Positions 8,236 to 16,702 of a stretch of DNA of 64,000 bases are shown here, piece by piece. The stretch comes from Streptomyces sp. f51 (GTDB taxonomy: Bacteria; Actinomycetota; Actinomycetes; Streptomycetales; Streptomycetaceae): contig NZ_CP149798.1 of NCBI RefSeq assembly GCF_037940415.1, positions 1,608,501 to 1,672,500 of the forward strand, read 5' to 3'. Position 1 is the first letter of the stretch; every line of letters starts with the position of its first letter. The notes beneath the pieces were generated by a model. That model did no database searches. It saw only the letters and a list, made by a program, of their open reading frames with translations, and was not told the DNA's origin. The translations under genes were made by a program, and so were the position numbers.

Positions 8236-9120
8236 ATGTACCGACCCCAACGCGCCCTGCGCCCCGCCGTGTCCGCCTGCACCGTGGCCCTGCTCGCCCT
8301 CGCCGTGGGCTGTGCCCCGCAGCCCACGAGCACGGCGTCCGGCAAGGCCTCCGGGAACACCGCCGAGAGCTGCGCCAAGGGCTCGTTGAGCACCCGGACC
8401 TCAGGCAAACTCACCGTCGCCACCGACGAGCCGGCGTACGAACCGTGGTTCAAGGACGACAAGCCCGCCAACGGCAAGGGCTTCGAGTCGGCGGTGACGT
8501 ACGCCGTGGCGCGGCAGCTCGGCTACGCCGACGGCGACGTCGTCTGGCAGAGCGTGCCCTTCAACAAGGCCTTCGCCCCCGGCGCCAAGACCTTCGACTT
8601 CGACATCAACCAGGTGTCGATCAGCGCCGAACGCAAGAAGGCCGTCGACTTCTCGTCCGGCTACTACGACGTGCGCCAGGCGGTCATCGCGCTGAAGAAC
8701 TCCAAGGCGGCGAAGGCGACGAGCCTCGCGGACCTCAGGAAGCTGAAGCTGGGCGCGCAGGTCGGCACCACCAGCCTCAACTACATCGACGACGTGGTGA
8801 AGCCGACCCGGGAACCGGCCGCGTACGCAAAGAACGACCAGGCCAAGTCCGCCCTGAAGAACGGCCAGGTCGACGCCATCGTCACCGATCTGCCGACCGC
8901 CTTCTACATCACAGCCGCCGAGGTGACCGACGCGAGGATCGTCGGACAGTTCGAGAACAGGGGCGGCACGCCGGAGCAGTTCGGGCTCGTCCTCGACAAG
9001 GGCAGCGCGCTGACCTCGTGCGTGACCAGGGCCGTGGACGCGCTGCGCGCGGACGGCACGCTCGCGAAGATCGAGAAGCAGTGGCTGTCCGAGGCCGTCG
9101 ACGCCCCGGTGCTCAAGTGA
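8236..9120 (+). CDS. Amino-acid ABC transporter substrate-binding lipoprotein
   Basis: A 294-residue solute-binding protein of the polar amino acid family (family 3). The signal peptide ends in LAVGC, a probable lipobox, so the protein should be anchored to the outer face of the membrane. The mature part has family motifs GKLTVATDEPAYEPW, FDFDINQVSISAERKK and LRKLKLGAQVGTTS. It captures a polar or charged amino acid and hands it to the permease encoded next. Its stop overlaps the GTG of the permease gene, so the operon is tightly coupled. The exact ligand is not readable. The only promoter region is the repeat-bearing gap upstream. Confidence 0.92.
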   Translation: MYRPQRALRPAVSACTVALLALAVGCAPQPTSTASGKASGNTAESCAKGSLSTRTSGKLTVATDEPAYEPWFKDDKPANGKGFESAVTYAVARQLGYADGDVVWQSVPFNKAFAPGAKTFDFDINQVSISAERKKAVDFSSGYYDVRQAVIALKNSKAAKATSLADLRKLKLGAQVGTTSLNYIDDVVKPTREPAAYAKNDQAKSALKNGQVDAIVTDLPTAFYITAAEVTDARIVGQFENRGGTPEQFGLVLDKGSALTSCVTRAVDALRADGTLAKIEKQWLSEAVDAPVLK

Positions 9121-10148
9121 CGGCGACGAAGGAGCCGTCGGGAGAGGACTCCTCCGAGGGAGAGATGCCCTCGCAGGGCGCGCCCGGCGGGGACGTGCTC
9201 GAAGCGGAGACGTCCAAGGACGACGCACCAGGACGGGAACTGCCCCGCAGCCGGGCGGCCGAACGGGACCTGCCCGGTGGAACGGCGCCCGCGCCGGTCG
9301 CGGAGTACGTCCCGTCGCGGCGGCGGATCGAGCGCGAGCGCCACAAGCGCGGCCGGGCCCGCCGTTCGGCCGCCGTGGCCGCGCTCTCCACGTTGGCCAC
9401 GGCCGTCGTGCTCTACCTCGTCGTGGTGAACGCGCCGGGCTGGCCGCGCACGAAGGAGACGTTCTTCGACGCCTCGTTCGCGCGCGAGGCCCTCCCCAAG
9501 GTCCTCGACGGACTCTGGCTGAACCTCCGACTGTTCGTGGTGTGCGGCGTCGTGGTGCTCGTGCTGGGCACCCTGACGGCCGTGGCCCGCACCCTGAAGG
9601 GGCCGGTGTACTGGCCCGTCCGCGCCCTCGCCACCGCGTACACCGACTTCTTCCGCGGGCTGCCGCTGATCATCTGTCTCTCGATCGTCGTGTTCGGCGT
9701 ACCCGCGCTCCAGTTGCAGGGCGTCACCACCGACCCCGTCCTGCTCGGCGGCGCGGGTCTGGTGCTGACGTATTCGGCGTACGTCGCCGAGGTCGTCCGC
9801 GCCGGCATCGAGTCCGTGCATCCCTCGCAGCGGGCCGCGGCACGCTCCCTGGGCCTGACCGCCCGGCAGACCCTTCGCCATGTGGTGCTGCCCCAGGCGG
9901 TCCGCCGTCAGGTCCCGCCGCTCCTGAACGACATGGTGTCCCTCCAGAAGGACACCAGCCTCGTCTCGATCGGCGGCGCTGTGGAGGCGATGCGTTCCGC
10001 GGACATCATCGTCGGCCGCAGCCTCAACTACACGGCCTACGTCGTCGCGGCGCTGCTGTTCGTGGCCCTGACCATTCCGATGACACGCTTCACGGACTGG
10101 GTCACCGCCCGTATGGACCGCCGCCGCGGCCAGGGAGGGATCGTATGA
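9117..10148 (+). CDS. Amino-acid ABC transporter permease
   Basis: A 343-residue permease. A charged, presumably cytosolic N-terminal extension of about 95 residues precedes the first membrane segment (AAVALSTLATAVVLYLVVV), longer than in most homologues. The membrane part follows the HisM/GlnP pattern, and the permease signature EVVRAGIESVHPSQRAAARS (the coupling helix that docks on the ATPase) is intact. The GTG at 9117 overlaps the previous stop (GTGA), and its own stop overlaps the ATG of the ATPase (ATGA). A single permease suggests a homodimeric channel. Confidence 0.92.
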   Translation: MTATKEPSGEDSSEGEMPSQGAPGGDVLEAETSKDDAPGRELPRSRAAERDLPGGTAPAPVAEYVPSRRRIERERHKRGRARRSAAVAALSTLATAVVLYLVVVNAPGWPRTKETFFDASFAREALPKVLDGLWLNLRLFVVCGVVVLVLGTLTAVARTLKGPVYWPVRALATAYTDFFRGLPLIICLSIVVFGVPALQLQGVTTDPVLLGGAGLVLTYSAYVAEVVRAGIESVHPSQRAAARSLGLTARQTLRHVVLPQAVRRQVPPLLNDMVSLQKDTSLVSIGGAVEAMRSADIIVGRSLNYTAYVVAALLFVALTIPMTRFTDWVTARMDRRRGQGGIV

Positions 10149-10912
10149 GCAAGGCACCCGTACCCGACGGCCCGCTGCTGCGGATGGAGTCCGTCCGCAA
10201 GACCTTCGGCGACTCGGTCGTCCTGCGGGACGTCGATCTGGAGGTCGCCCCGCACACGGTCACCACGCTGATCGGCGCGTCCGGCTCAGGCAAGTCCACA
10301 CTGCTGCGCTGCGCCAACCTCCTGGAGGAGGTGGACGACGGAGCGATCTGGCTGGACGGCGAGGAGATCACCGACCCGCGGACCGACCAGGACGCGGTGC
10401 GCCGGCGCATCGGCGTCGTCTTCCAGGCCTACAACCTGTTCCCGCACATGACCGTCCTGGAGAACATCACCCTCGCCCCGCGCCGCGTGCACAAAGTGAG
10501 CCGTGCCGACGCCGAGGCACACGCGCGTGAGCTGCTCGAACGGCTCGGGCTCGGCGCCAAGGCGGGCGAGTACCCGGACCGGTTGAGCGGTGGCCAGCAG
10601 CAACGGGCCGCGATCGTCCGCGCCCTGGCCGTGCGCCCGAGGCTGCTCCTCCTCGACGAGATCACCGCGGCCCTGGACCCCGAGCTCGTGGGCGAGGTCC
10701 TGGACGTCGTGCGCGATCTGAAGGGGGACGGCATGACCATGGTGCTGGCCACCCACGAGATGGGCTTCGCGCGCGAGGTCTCGGACCAGGTCTGCTTCCT
10801 GGAGGACGGGGTGATCCTGGAGCGCGGCACGCCCGAGCAGGTCCTCGGCGACCCGCAACAGGAGCGCACGCGGCGCTTCCTGAGACGGATCGTGGAGGCG
10901 GGACGCCTCTGA
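10145..10912 (+). CDS. Amino-acid ABC transporter ATP-binding protein
   Basis: A 255-residue GlnQ-type ATPase that powers the transporter. It has Walker A GASGSGKST, a Q-loop in VVFQAYNLFPHM, the signature LSGGQQQRAAI, Walker B LLLLDEITAALDPE and the switch histidine in LATHE. The usual Pro after the Walker B Glu is Ile here, a mild oddity; the catalytic Asp-Glu pair is kept. It is the last gene of the three-gene operon, with an ATGA overlap to the permease. Confidence 0.94.
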   Translation: MSKAPVPDGPLLRMESVRKTFGDSVVLRDVDLEVAPHTVTTLIGASGSGKSTLLRCANLLEEVDDGAIWLDGEEITDPRTDQDAVRRRIGVVFQAYNLFPHMTVLENITLAPRRVHKVSRADAEAHARELLERLGLGAKAGEYPDRLSGGQQQRAAIVRALAVRPRLLLLDEITAALDPELVGEVLDVVRDLKGDGMTMVLATHEMGFAREVSDQVCFLEDGVILERGTPEQVLGDPQQERTRRFLRRIVEAGRL

Positions 10913-11000
10913 CGGCGGGCGGACACGCGCGGCCGGCCGTCCGCGGCTTCGCCTGTCCGCTCTCTCCTACCCGGTCGGGCCGTCGACCGGAAGCCCGTGC

Positions 11001-11474
11001 TCAGGTGTCCGCCCGCCCCGTTCCCGCCAGCGCCGCCACGCGCTCCACCGCGAACGCGTACCCCTGCACACCGCAGCCGGCGATCACCCCGTCCGCACGC
11101 AGCGAGACGTACGAGTGGTGCCGGAACTCCTCGCGCTGGTGGATGTTGGAGATATGGACCTCCACCACAGGAAGCCCGTCGCAGGTGTTGAGCGCATCGA
11201 GGATGGCGACGGAGGTGTGCGAGTAGGCGGCCGGGTTGATGACGATGCCGGAGTGGTGCAGACGGGCCTCCTGGATCCAGTCCACCAACTCGCCCTCGTG
11301 GTTGGACTGCCGGAAGTCCACCGTGGCGCCGTGCGCGGCCGCCGCCTTGACGCACAGCGCCTCGACGTCCGCCAGCGTGTCGGAGCCGTAGATCTCCGGC
11401 TGCCGCTGCCCGAGGAGGTTCAGGTTGGGCCCGTTGAGAATCATGATCGGGGCGCTGGCGAGGGTGCGGGGCAC
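11001..11474 (-). CDS. aroQ: Type II 3-dehydroquinate dehydratase
   Basis: A 157-residue enzyme that converts 3-dehydroquinate to 3-dehydroshikimate in the shikimate pathway. The type II hallmarks are all present: [19 protein letters not shown] with the catalytic Tyr, the [11 protein letters not shown] loop, NPAAYSHTS, and [11 protein letters not shown] with the catalytic His. I chose the GTG at 11474 because GGAGG stands just before it and the protein then starts PRTLA...PIMILNGPN, as in related proteins. A longer in-frame start lacks a ribosome site. It stands alone here, not with other aro genes. Confidence 0.95.
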   Translation of the reverse strand: MPRTLASAPIMILNGPNLNLLGQRQPEIYGSDTLADVEALCVKAAAAHGATVDFRQSNHEGELVDWIQEARLHHSGIVINPAAYSHTSVAILDALNTCDGLPVVEVHISNIHQREEFRHHSYVSLRADGVIAGCGVQGYAFAVERVAALAGTGRADT

Positions 11475-11575
11475 GTTTCCTCCGGTCCATCGGATCTGCC
11501 GGTCCGTCAAGGACCGCTGCTCGAACCCGGTTTATCACGATGCGCCGACAACGGGACGGCTCGTAGTCTCCGGCC

Positions 11576-12622
11576 ATGACGACGCCCGCGTACCCTCCCA
11601 AGCCCGTACCCGGCGACCGGATCGCCGTGATCTCGCCGTCCAGCGGCCTGCCCGGCCTCTTCCCGCTTCCGTACGAACTGGGCCTGGAGCGGCTGCGCAA
11701 GGAGTTCGGGCTGGAACCGGTCGAGTACCCGGCCACCCGGAAGATGGGATCGACCGCGCGGGAACGCGCCGCCGACCTCCACGCGGCGTTCGCCGATCCG
11801 ACGGTCGGGGCGGTCGTCGCGTCCATCGGGGGCGACGACCAGATCACCGTGCTGCCGCTGCTGGACCGCGAGTTGATCCGGGCGAACCCGAAGCCGTTCT
11901 TCGGATACAGCGACAACACGAACCTCCTCGCGTACCTGTGGAACGCCGGAATCGTCGGCTACCACGGAGGGACGGTCATGTGCGAGCTCGGCCGGCCCGG
12001 TGCCATGGACCCGCTGACCGCCGAGTCGCTGCGGGCCGCCCTGTTCACGTCCGGGCCCTACGAGTTGCGCCCCGCCGGCCGTTTCCGCGAGGTCGACGTG
12101 CCCTGGGAGGCGCCGGAGAGCTTCCTGTCCGAACCGCCGACCGAACCGGGAGCGGGCTGGACCTGGGTCCGCCCGGAGCGGGTGGTCGAGGGCCGTTCCT
12201 GGGGCGGCAACATCGAGATCCTGTCGTGGCTGCTGATGGCCGACCGCGAGATCGCCCACGACCTTTCCGTGTACGACGGGCACGTGCTGTTCCTGGAGAC
12301 CTCGGAGGAGATGCCCGCGGCCGACGACGTCTTCCGGATCCTGCGCGGCATGGGCGAACGCGGACTGCTGGGACGCTTTCCGGCGCTCCTCATGGGGCGC
12401 CCGAAGGCTTGGTCGTTCGCCCGTCCCCTGGACCCGGATGCCAGGGCCCGCTACGCCCACGACCAGCGCGAAGCGGTCCTCAGGGCCCTGGACGTATATG
12501 CCCCAAACATGATGGTCGTCTTCGATGTAGATCTCGGCCACACCGATCCACAGATCGTCCTTCCTTACGGAGGATCTGTCCGGGTCGACGGACCGGCCCG
12601 GCGCATCACCGTCACCTACTGA
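11576..12622 (+). CDS. S66-family LD-carboxypeptidase / MccF-like peptidase
   Basis: A 348-residue serine peptidase of family S66. The nucleophile elbow is FFGYSDNTNLL (Ser in GYSD). The catalytic Glu probably lies in VLFLETSEEMP, and the His in DLGHTDPQIVLPYGG. LdcA relatives trim the L-D bond of peptidoglycan tetrapeptides, whereas MccF relatives inactivate peptide-nucleotide antibiotics. The length and the PYGG end fit the larger MccF-like group, so immunity or general amidase activity is also possible. There is no signal peptide, so it acts in the cytosol. TAGTCT lies 7 bp before the ATG, suggesting a leaderless mRNA. It is divergent from aroQ. Confidence 0.85.
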   Translation: MTTPAYPPKPVPGDRIAVISPSSGLPGLFPLPYELGLERLRKEFGLEPVEYPATRKMGSTARERAADLHAAFADPTVGAVVASIGGDDQITVLPLLDRELIRANPKPFFGYSDNTNLLAYLWNAGIVGYHGGTVMCELGRPGAMDPLTAESLRAALFTSGPYELRPAGRFREVDVPWEAPESFLSEPPTEPGAGWTWVRPERVVEGRSWGGNIEILSWLLMADREIAHDLSVYDGHVLFLETSEEMPAADDVFRILRGMGERGLLGRFPALLMGRPKAWSFARPLDPDARARYAHDQREAVLRALDVYAPNMMVVFDVDLGHTDPQIVLPYGGSVRVDGPARRITVTY

Positions 12623-12682
12623 CACACACCGCGCTCCCGTGCGCCCCCGTAACCGCCGATCACTGTGGGTAGTTGATCCGGC

Positions 12683-13984
12683 ATGCACGACGTACGCACC
12701 GTGAGGGCGCCCTCCATGCTCCGGCTCGCGGCCGCCTCGCTCACCGGGACGGCCATCGAGTTCTACGACTTCTTCGTCTACGGGACCGCGGCGGCGCTCG
12801 TTCTCGGGCCGCTGTTCTTCCCGACGTTCTCACCGCTCGCGGGGACACTGGCCGCCTTCGGGACGTTCGGCGTCGGGTTCGTCGCCCGGCCGCTGGGCTC
12901 GGTGCTGTTCGGGCACATCGGGGACCGGCGCGGGAGACGGCCGGTTCTGCTGGCGTCGCTGCTGCTGACCGGCGCGGCGACCGTCGCCGTCGGCTGTGTT
13001 CCGACCTACGACCGCATCGGCGCCGCGGCCCCCGTACTGCTGCTGGTGCTGCGCTTCCTTCAGGGGCTCGGACTCGGCGGCGAGTGGGGCGGTGCGGTGC
13101 TGCTGACGACCGAGCACGCGCCCGCCGGGCGGCGCGGGCTGTGGTCGAGCTTCCCCCAGATCGGTCCGTCCGTCGGGTTCGTTCTGGCCAACGGCGTGAT
13201 GCTGGCGCTGTCGTCGGCGCTCTCCGACGCGCAGTTCGCCCAGTGGGGCTGGCGGGTGCCGTTCTGGGGCGCGGGGGTGCTCGCGGTGGCGGGGCTGTGG
13301 CTGCGCGGTTCGCTCGACGAGAGCCCACGGTTCCTCGAGATGGACGACCCCGCGCGCGTGCCGTTCGCGGAGGTGGTGCGCGACCACTGGCGGCTCGTCC
13401 TTCTGACAGCCGGCGGCCTCGCCGTCGGATACGCCGTCTTCTACACGGTGACGACCTGGGCACTCGCCTACGGCGTCGAACGGCTCGGCGTGAGCCGCAC
13501 CGTCATGCTGACCTGCATCATGGCCGCCGTGGTGGTGCAGGGAGCGCTGACTCCCCTGGCGGCGCTGCTGGGGGACCGCTACGGACGGCGGCCGCTGTGC
13601 ATGGCGGGCTGCGCGGCCGCCGCGCTGTGGATGTTCCCGATGATCGGCCTGCTGTCGACCGGCGAACCGCTGCTGATGTTCGCCGGCTTCCTGGTGGCGC
13701 TCATCGCCTTCATCACGATGTTCGCGGTGATCGCCGCCTATCTCCCGGAGCTGTACGAGCCCCGGGTGCGCTGCACGGGCGCGGCCGTCGGATACAACCT
13801 GGGCGGCGTCCTCGGGGGCGCGCTCACACCGGTCGTGGCGACGGCGGTGGCGAGCGGGGAGCGCGTGCCCTGGGGTGTCGCCGCCTATCTGACGGGGATC
13901 GCCCTGCTGAGCCTCGGGTGCTTCGCGCTGCTGCCGGAGACCCGGCCGGTGCCCAGGCTGTCGGTCGCACCCGTCACGGACTGA
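12683..13984 (+). CDS. MFS transporter, metabolite:H+ symporter (MHS) family
   Basis: A 433-residue membrane protein with about twelve hydrophobic segments. The N-terminus has the MHS signature SLTGTAIEFYDFFVYGTAAALV, and the loop between helices 2 and 3 is GHIGDRRGRRPVL, the classic MFS motif. The mid-region LQGLGLGGEWGGAVLL and the second loop GDRYGRRPL are also typical. Relatives import organic acids, betaine, proline or shikimate with protons. The substrate is unknown here; aroQ being close by makes a shikimate-type role only a thought. It ends 25 bp before the convergent antiporter gene. Confidence 0.9.
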   Translation: MHDVRTVRAPSMLRLAAASLTGTAIEFYDFFVYGTAAALVLGPLFFPTFSPLAGTLAAFGTFGVGFVARPLGSVLFGHIGDRRGRRPVLLASLLLTGAATVAVGCVPTYDRIGAAAPVLLLVLRFLQGLGLGGEWGGAVLLTTEHAPAGRRGLWSSFPQIGPSVGFVLANGVMLALSSALSDAQFAQWGWRVPFWGAGVLAVAGLWLRGSLDESPRFLEMDDPARVPFAEVVRDHWRLVLLTAGGLAVGYAVFYTVTTWALAYGVERLGVSRTVMLTCIMAAVVVQGALTPLAALLGDRYGRRPLCMAGCAAAALWMFPMIGLLSTGEPLLMFAGFLVALIAFITMFAVIAAYLPELYEPRVRCTGAAVGYNLGGVLGGALTPVVATAVASGERVPWGVAAYLTGIALLSLGCFALLPETRPVPRLSVAPVTD

Positions 13985-14009
13985 GCCCCGGTGGTCCCCC
14001 GGGCCCCGG

Positions 14010-15110
14010 TCAGGGGTTGACGGCCAGTTCCAGATAGGCGGCGAACAGGACCAGATGGACGCCTCCCTGGAGCGGGGTGGCCCGCCCGGGCACGACCGTC
14101 AGGGAGCTCACGACCACGGTCAGGGCGAGCAGCACCATCTCCGTGGGGCCGAGGCCGAGAACGAGTGGTCCGGAGAGCCAGAGAGAGGCCAGGGCGACGG
14201 CGGGGATGGTCAGTCCGATGCTGGCCATCGCGGATCCGAGGGCGAGGTTGAGGCTGGTCTGGACCCGGTCCCGGCGGGCGGCGCGCAGTGCCGCGATGGT
14301 TTCGGGGAGCAGCACGAGCAGCGCGATGATCACACCGACCACGGAGTGCGGCATGCCGGCGGCCTCGACCCCGGACTCGATGGTGGGCGACACGCCTTTG
14401 GCGAGACCGACCACACCGACCAGGGCCAGACCGAGGAGCCCCAGGCTGACCCGCGCGTCACGGGCGGAGGGCGCGTCGGCGTGGTCGTCCACGTCGATGA
14501 CCTTGCCCTGCTGGGTGATCGGCAGGAAGTAGTCACGGTGCCGGACGGTCTGGGTCGCCACGAACAGGCCGTACAGCACCAGCGAGGCGACCGCGGCGAA
14601 GGTGAGTTGCGCGGAGGAGAACTCCGGGCCCGGCTTGCTGGTGGTGAAGGTCGGGAAGACGAGGCTGAGTGTCGCGAGCGTCGCGACGGTCGCGAGGGCG
14701 GCACCTGTTCCTTCGGCGTTGAACACGGCGAGCCCATGACGCAGCGACGCGACGAGCAGACACACGCCGACGATCCCGTTGCAGGTGATCATCACCGCGG
14801 CGAACACCGTGTCGCGGGCCAGTGTCGAACTCTTGGCACCGCCGTCCGCCATCAGGGTCACGATGAGGGCGACTTCGATGATCGTGACCGCGACGGCGAG
14901 GACGAGGGATCCGAAGGGCTCCCCCACCCGGTGCGCGACCACCTCGGCGTGATGGACCGCGGCGAGCACGGAACCCGCGAGGACCAGCGTCACCAGTGCG
15001 ACGAGAGCGGCCGGCAGGTCGCGGCCCCAGGTGAAGGCCAGCAACACCACCGCGATCACGGGGACCACGGCGGTCCACTGTGTCACGAGTGACCTGAGCC
15101 GAACGATCAT
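14010..15110 (-). CDS. Ca2+/cation:H+ antiporter (ChaA-like)
   Basis: A 366-residue CaCA-family exchanger, the same size as E. coli ChaA. Both alpha-repeat motifs of the family are visible: GEPFGSLVLAVAVTIIEVALI and VVGVIIALLVLLPETIAALR, each with the acidic residue that binds the cation. There are about eleven membrane segments, with a soluble loop near QQGKVIDVDDHADAP in the middle. It should expel Ca2+ or Na+ in exchange for protons. I chose the ATG at 15110, since longer in-frame starts add a non-hydrophobic, low-complexity stretch. No clear Shine-Dalgarno is seen. Confidence 0.9.
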   Translation of the reverse strand: MIVRLRSLVTQWTAVVPVIAVVLLAFTWGRDLPAALVALVTLVLAGSVLAAVHHAEVVAHRVGEPFGSLVLAVAVTIIEVALIVTLMADGGAKSSTLARDTVFAAVMITCNGIVGVCLLVASLRHGLAVFNAEGTGAALATVATLATLSLVFPTFTTSKPGPEFSSAQLTFAAVASLVLYGLFVATQTVRHRDYFLPITQQGKVIDVDDHADAPSARDARVSLGLLGLALVGVVGLAKGVSPTIESGVEAAGMPHSVVGVIIALLVLLPETIAALRAARRDRVQTSLNLALGSAMASIGLTIPAVALASLWLSGPLVLGLGPTEMVLLALTVVVSSLTVVPGRATPLQGGVHLVLFAAYLELAVNP

Positions 15111-15350
15111 GCCGCGATCGTCGCAGCCGCGGACGTGCCCCGCACTCCGGCGGCACGGCACCCGCCCCGGAATCGCGACGGCCGAACCCCGCCGGACGCC
15201 GGGAGCGGTGACCGGGTGCCGTTCGGCACCGGGAGCGAGATGCCGGCTGACACCCGGATCGCCGGCCTGGTGCCGTCCCGAGCCGGGAGCGGTGGCCGGC
15301 GATGCTCCATGCACCGCCCCCGGGGGTGATGGTCGGCGCGTGCGACGCGG
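15111..15350. other. Intergenic region with imperfect repeats
   Basis: 240 bp between the antiporter start and the terC stop (both on the minus strand). It contains spaced copies of CCGGGAGCG (for example at 15199, 15229 and 15283) and partial dyads around GGTGCCG. These may act as the terC terminator or as promoter-region structure. I see no gene. Confidence 0.4.
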
Positions 15351-16340
15351 TCAGACGTCAACGCTCTCCTTCGAAGCACTCTCGGTCCGCTCGCGCGCCT
15401 CCTGCTTCCTGGTGGCCATGAGGCTGGTGATCGTGGTGACCACGAGGACCGCGCAGATCACGCCGAGCGAGACCGGGATGGATATCTCGGGAACATGGAC
15501 ACCGGACTCGTGCAGCGCGTGCAGGACCAGCTTGATGCCGATGAATCCGAGGATGACCGACAGGCCGTAGCTCAGGTGGACCAGCTTCTTGAGCAGGCCG
15601 CCGATGAGGAAGTACAGCTGCCGCAGGCCCATCAGCGCGAAGGCGTTGGCCGTGAAGACGATGTACGGATCCTGGGTCAGGCCGAAGATCGCGGGGATCG
15701 AGTCGAGTGCGAAGAGCACGTCGGTGGTGCCGATCGCCAGCATCACGACCAGCATCGGCGTCATGACGCGCTTGCCGTTCTGGCGGATCCACAGCTTGGT
15801 GCCGTGATAGCGGTCGGCCACGCCGAACCGCCGCTCGGCGGCCTTGAGGAGCTTGTTCTCCTCGAACTCCTCGTCGTCCTCGTCGGCCCGGGCCTCCTGG
15901 ATCAGCTTCCAGGCGGTGTAGATGAGGAACGCGCCGAAGATGTAGAAGACCCACGCGAAGTTCGCGATGATCGCGGCGCCCGCGGCGATGAACACCGTAC
16001 GCAGGACGAGCGCTATGAGGACGCCCACGAGGAGCACCCGCTGCTGATACTTCGAGGGCACCGCGAACTTCGCCATGATCAGGACGAAGACGAAGAGGTT
16101 GTCGACACTCAGCGACTTCTCGGTGATGAAGCCGGCGAAGAACTCTCCGGCGGGCTGTCCGCCGGCGAAGAGGAGCAGTCCGAGTCCGAACAGCCCGGCG
16201 AGGGCGATCCAGACGACCGTCCAGATTCCGGCTTCCTTGATCGATACGTCGTGCGGCTTGCGGCCGATGAAGAAGTCGACCGCGATCAGTGCGGCCAGCC
16301 CCACGATGGTCAGGACCCACAGGGTCAGGGAAACATCCAC
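15351..16340 (-). CDS. terC: TerC-family integral membrane protein (probable Mn2+ exporter)
   Basis: A 329-residue protein with about nine membrane helices. Family motifs are SVDNLFVFVLIMAKFAVP and GTTDVLFALDSIPAIFG, each with the conserved acidic residues, plus a hydrophilic loop rich in Asp/Glu around residues 175-190. TerC relatives (Alx, YkoY, MeeF) export manganese and help load exported enzymes. The GTG at 16340 follows GGAGGCGCA; the overlapping ATG 4 bp later is out of frame. The leader carries a candidate yybP-ykoY manganese riboswitch with its own promoter, so it is probably regulated apart from the TerD-type genes upstream. Confidence 0.93.
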   Translation of the reverse strand: MDVSLTLWVLTIVGLAALIAVDFFIGRKPHDVSIKEAGIWTVVWIALAGLFGLGLLLFAGGQPAGEFFAGFITEKSLSVDNLFVFVLIMAKFAVPSKYQQRVLLVGVLIALVLRTVFIAAGAAIIANFAWVFYIFGAFLIYTAWKLIQEARADEDDEEFEENKLLKAAERRFGVADRYHGTKLWIRQNGKRVMTPMLVVMLAIGTTDVLFALDSIPAIFGLTQDPYIVFTANAFALMGLRQLYFLIGGLLKKLVHLSYGLSVILGFIGIKLVLHALHESGVHVPEISIPVSLGVICAVLVVTTITSLMATRKQEARERTESASKESVDV

Positions 16341-16434
16341 TGCGCCTCCGGCAGTACGTAACGGCAGATTTTCAGCGTCGTTCGCCACCGGAGGTCTCTT
16401 CCACCCGCGGCCGCCGGGGCGCTGGATGCGCCTC

Positions 16435-16518
16435 GGGAGCCTGCGGGCCGACGCCCCGGGATCCGATTCGATCCGTATTGACGGGTGCGTCGCAGCAGGT
16501 AGGGAGTACTCCCCTCCG
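16435..16518 (-). promoter_or_regulatory. Candidate yybP-ykoY manganese riboswitch before terC
   Basis: On the minus strand the leader reads GGGGAGTACTCC (ending near 16503), then CCGTCAATACGG (16473-16484), then a C-rich closing part with CTCCC at 16435-16439. GGGGAGTA and CGTCAATNCG are the two conserved metal-binding loop sequences of the yybP-ykoY class, in the right order and spacing. A GGAG/CTCC closing stem is possible. This class senses Mn2+ and often controls TerC proteins. About 95 nt remain to the start codon for an expression platform. The call rests on remembered consensus, not on a covariance search. Confidence 0.7.
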
Positions 16519-16527
16519 TATGGAAAA

Positions 16528-16556
16528 AGAGTACCCGAATCACCAAGGAAAGGTAA
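16528..16556 (-). promoter_or_regulatory. Promoter of the terC leader
   Basis: On the minus strand: TTACCT (16551-16556), a 17-bp spacer and TACTCT (16528-16533) in an unusually AT-rich patch. The predicted transcription start is near 16521, right at the 5' edge of the riboswitch candidate. Confidence 0.6.
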
Positions 16557-16702
16557 AGGAGTAAGTAAAATAAAGACCAAGTTCGCAGGTCAGGACGGCT
16601 TTACTGTTGCTTGGTCAGCCGTTCGGGCGCCAAGTCCCGGGGGCCGCGAGCGGACGAACGTGCGGGGTCGGAGGGGCCGCGGCCGGACGCACCGGGGTCG
16701 GC

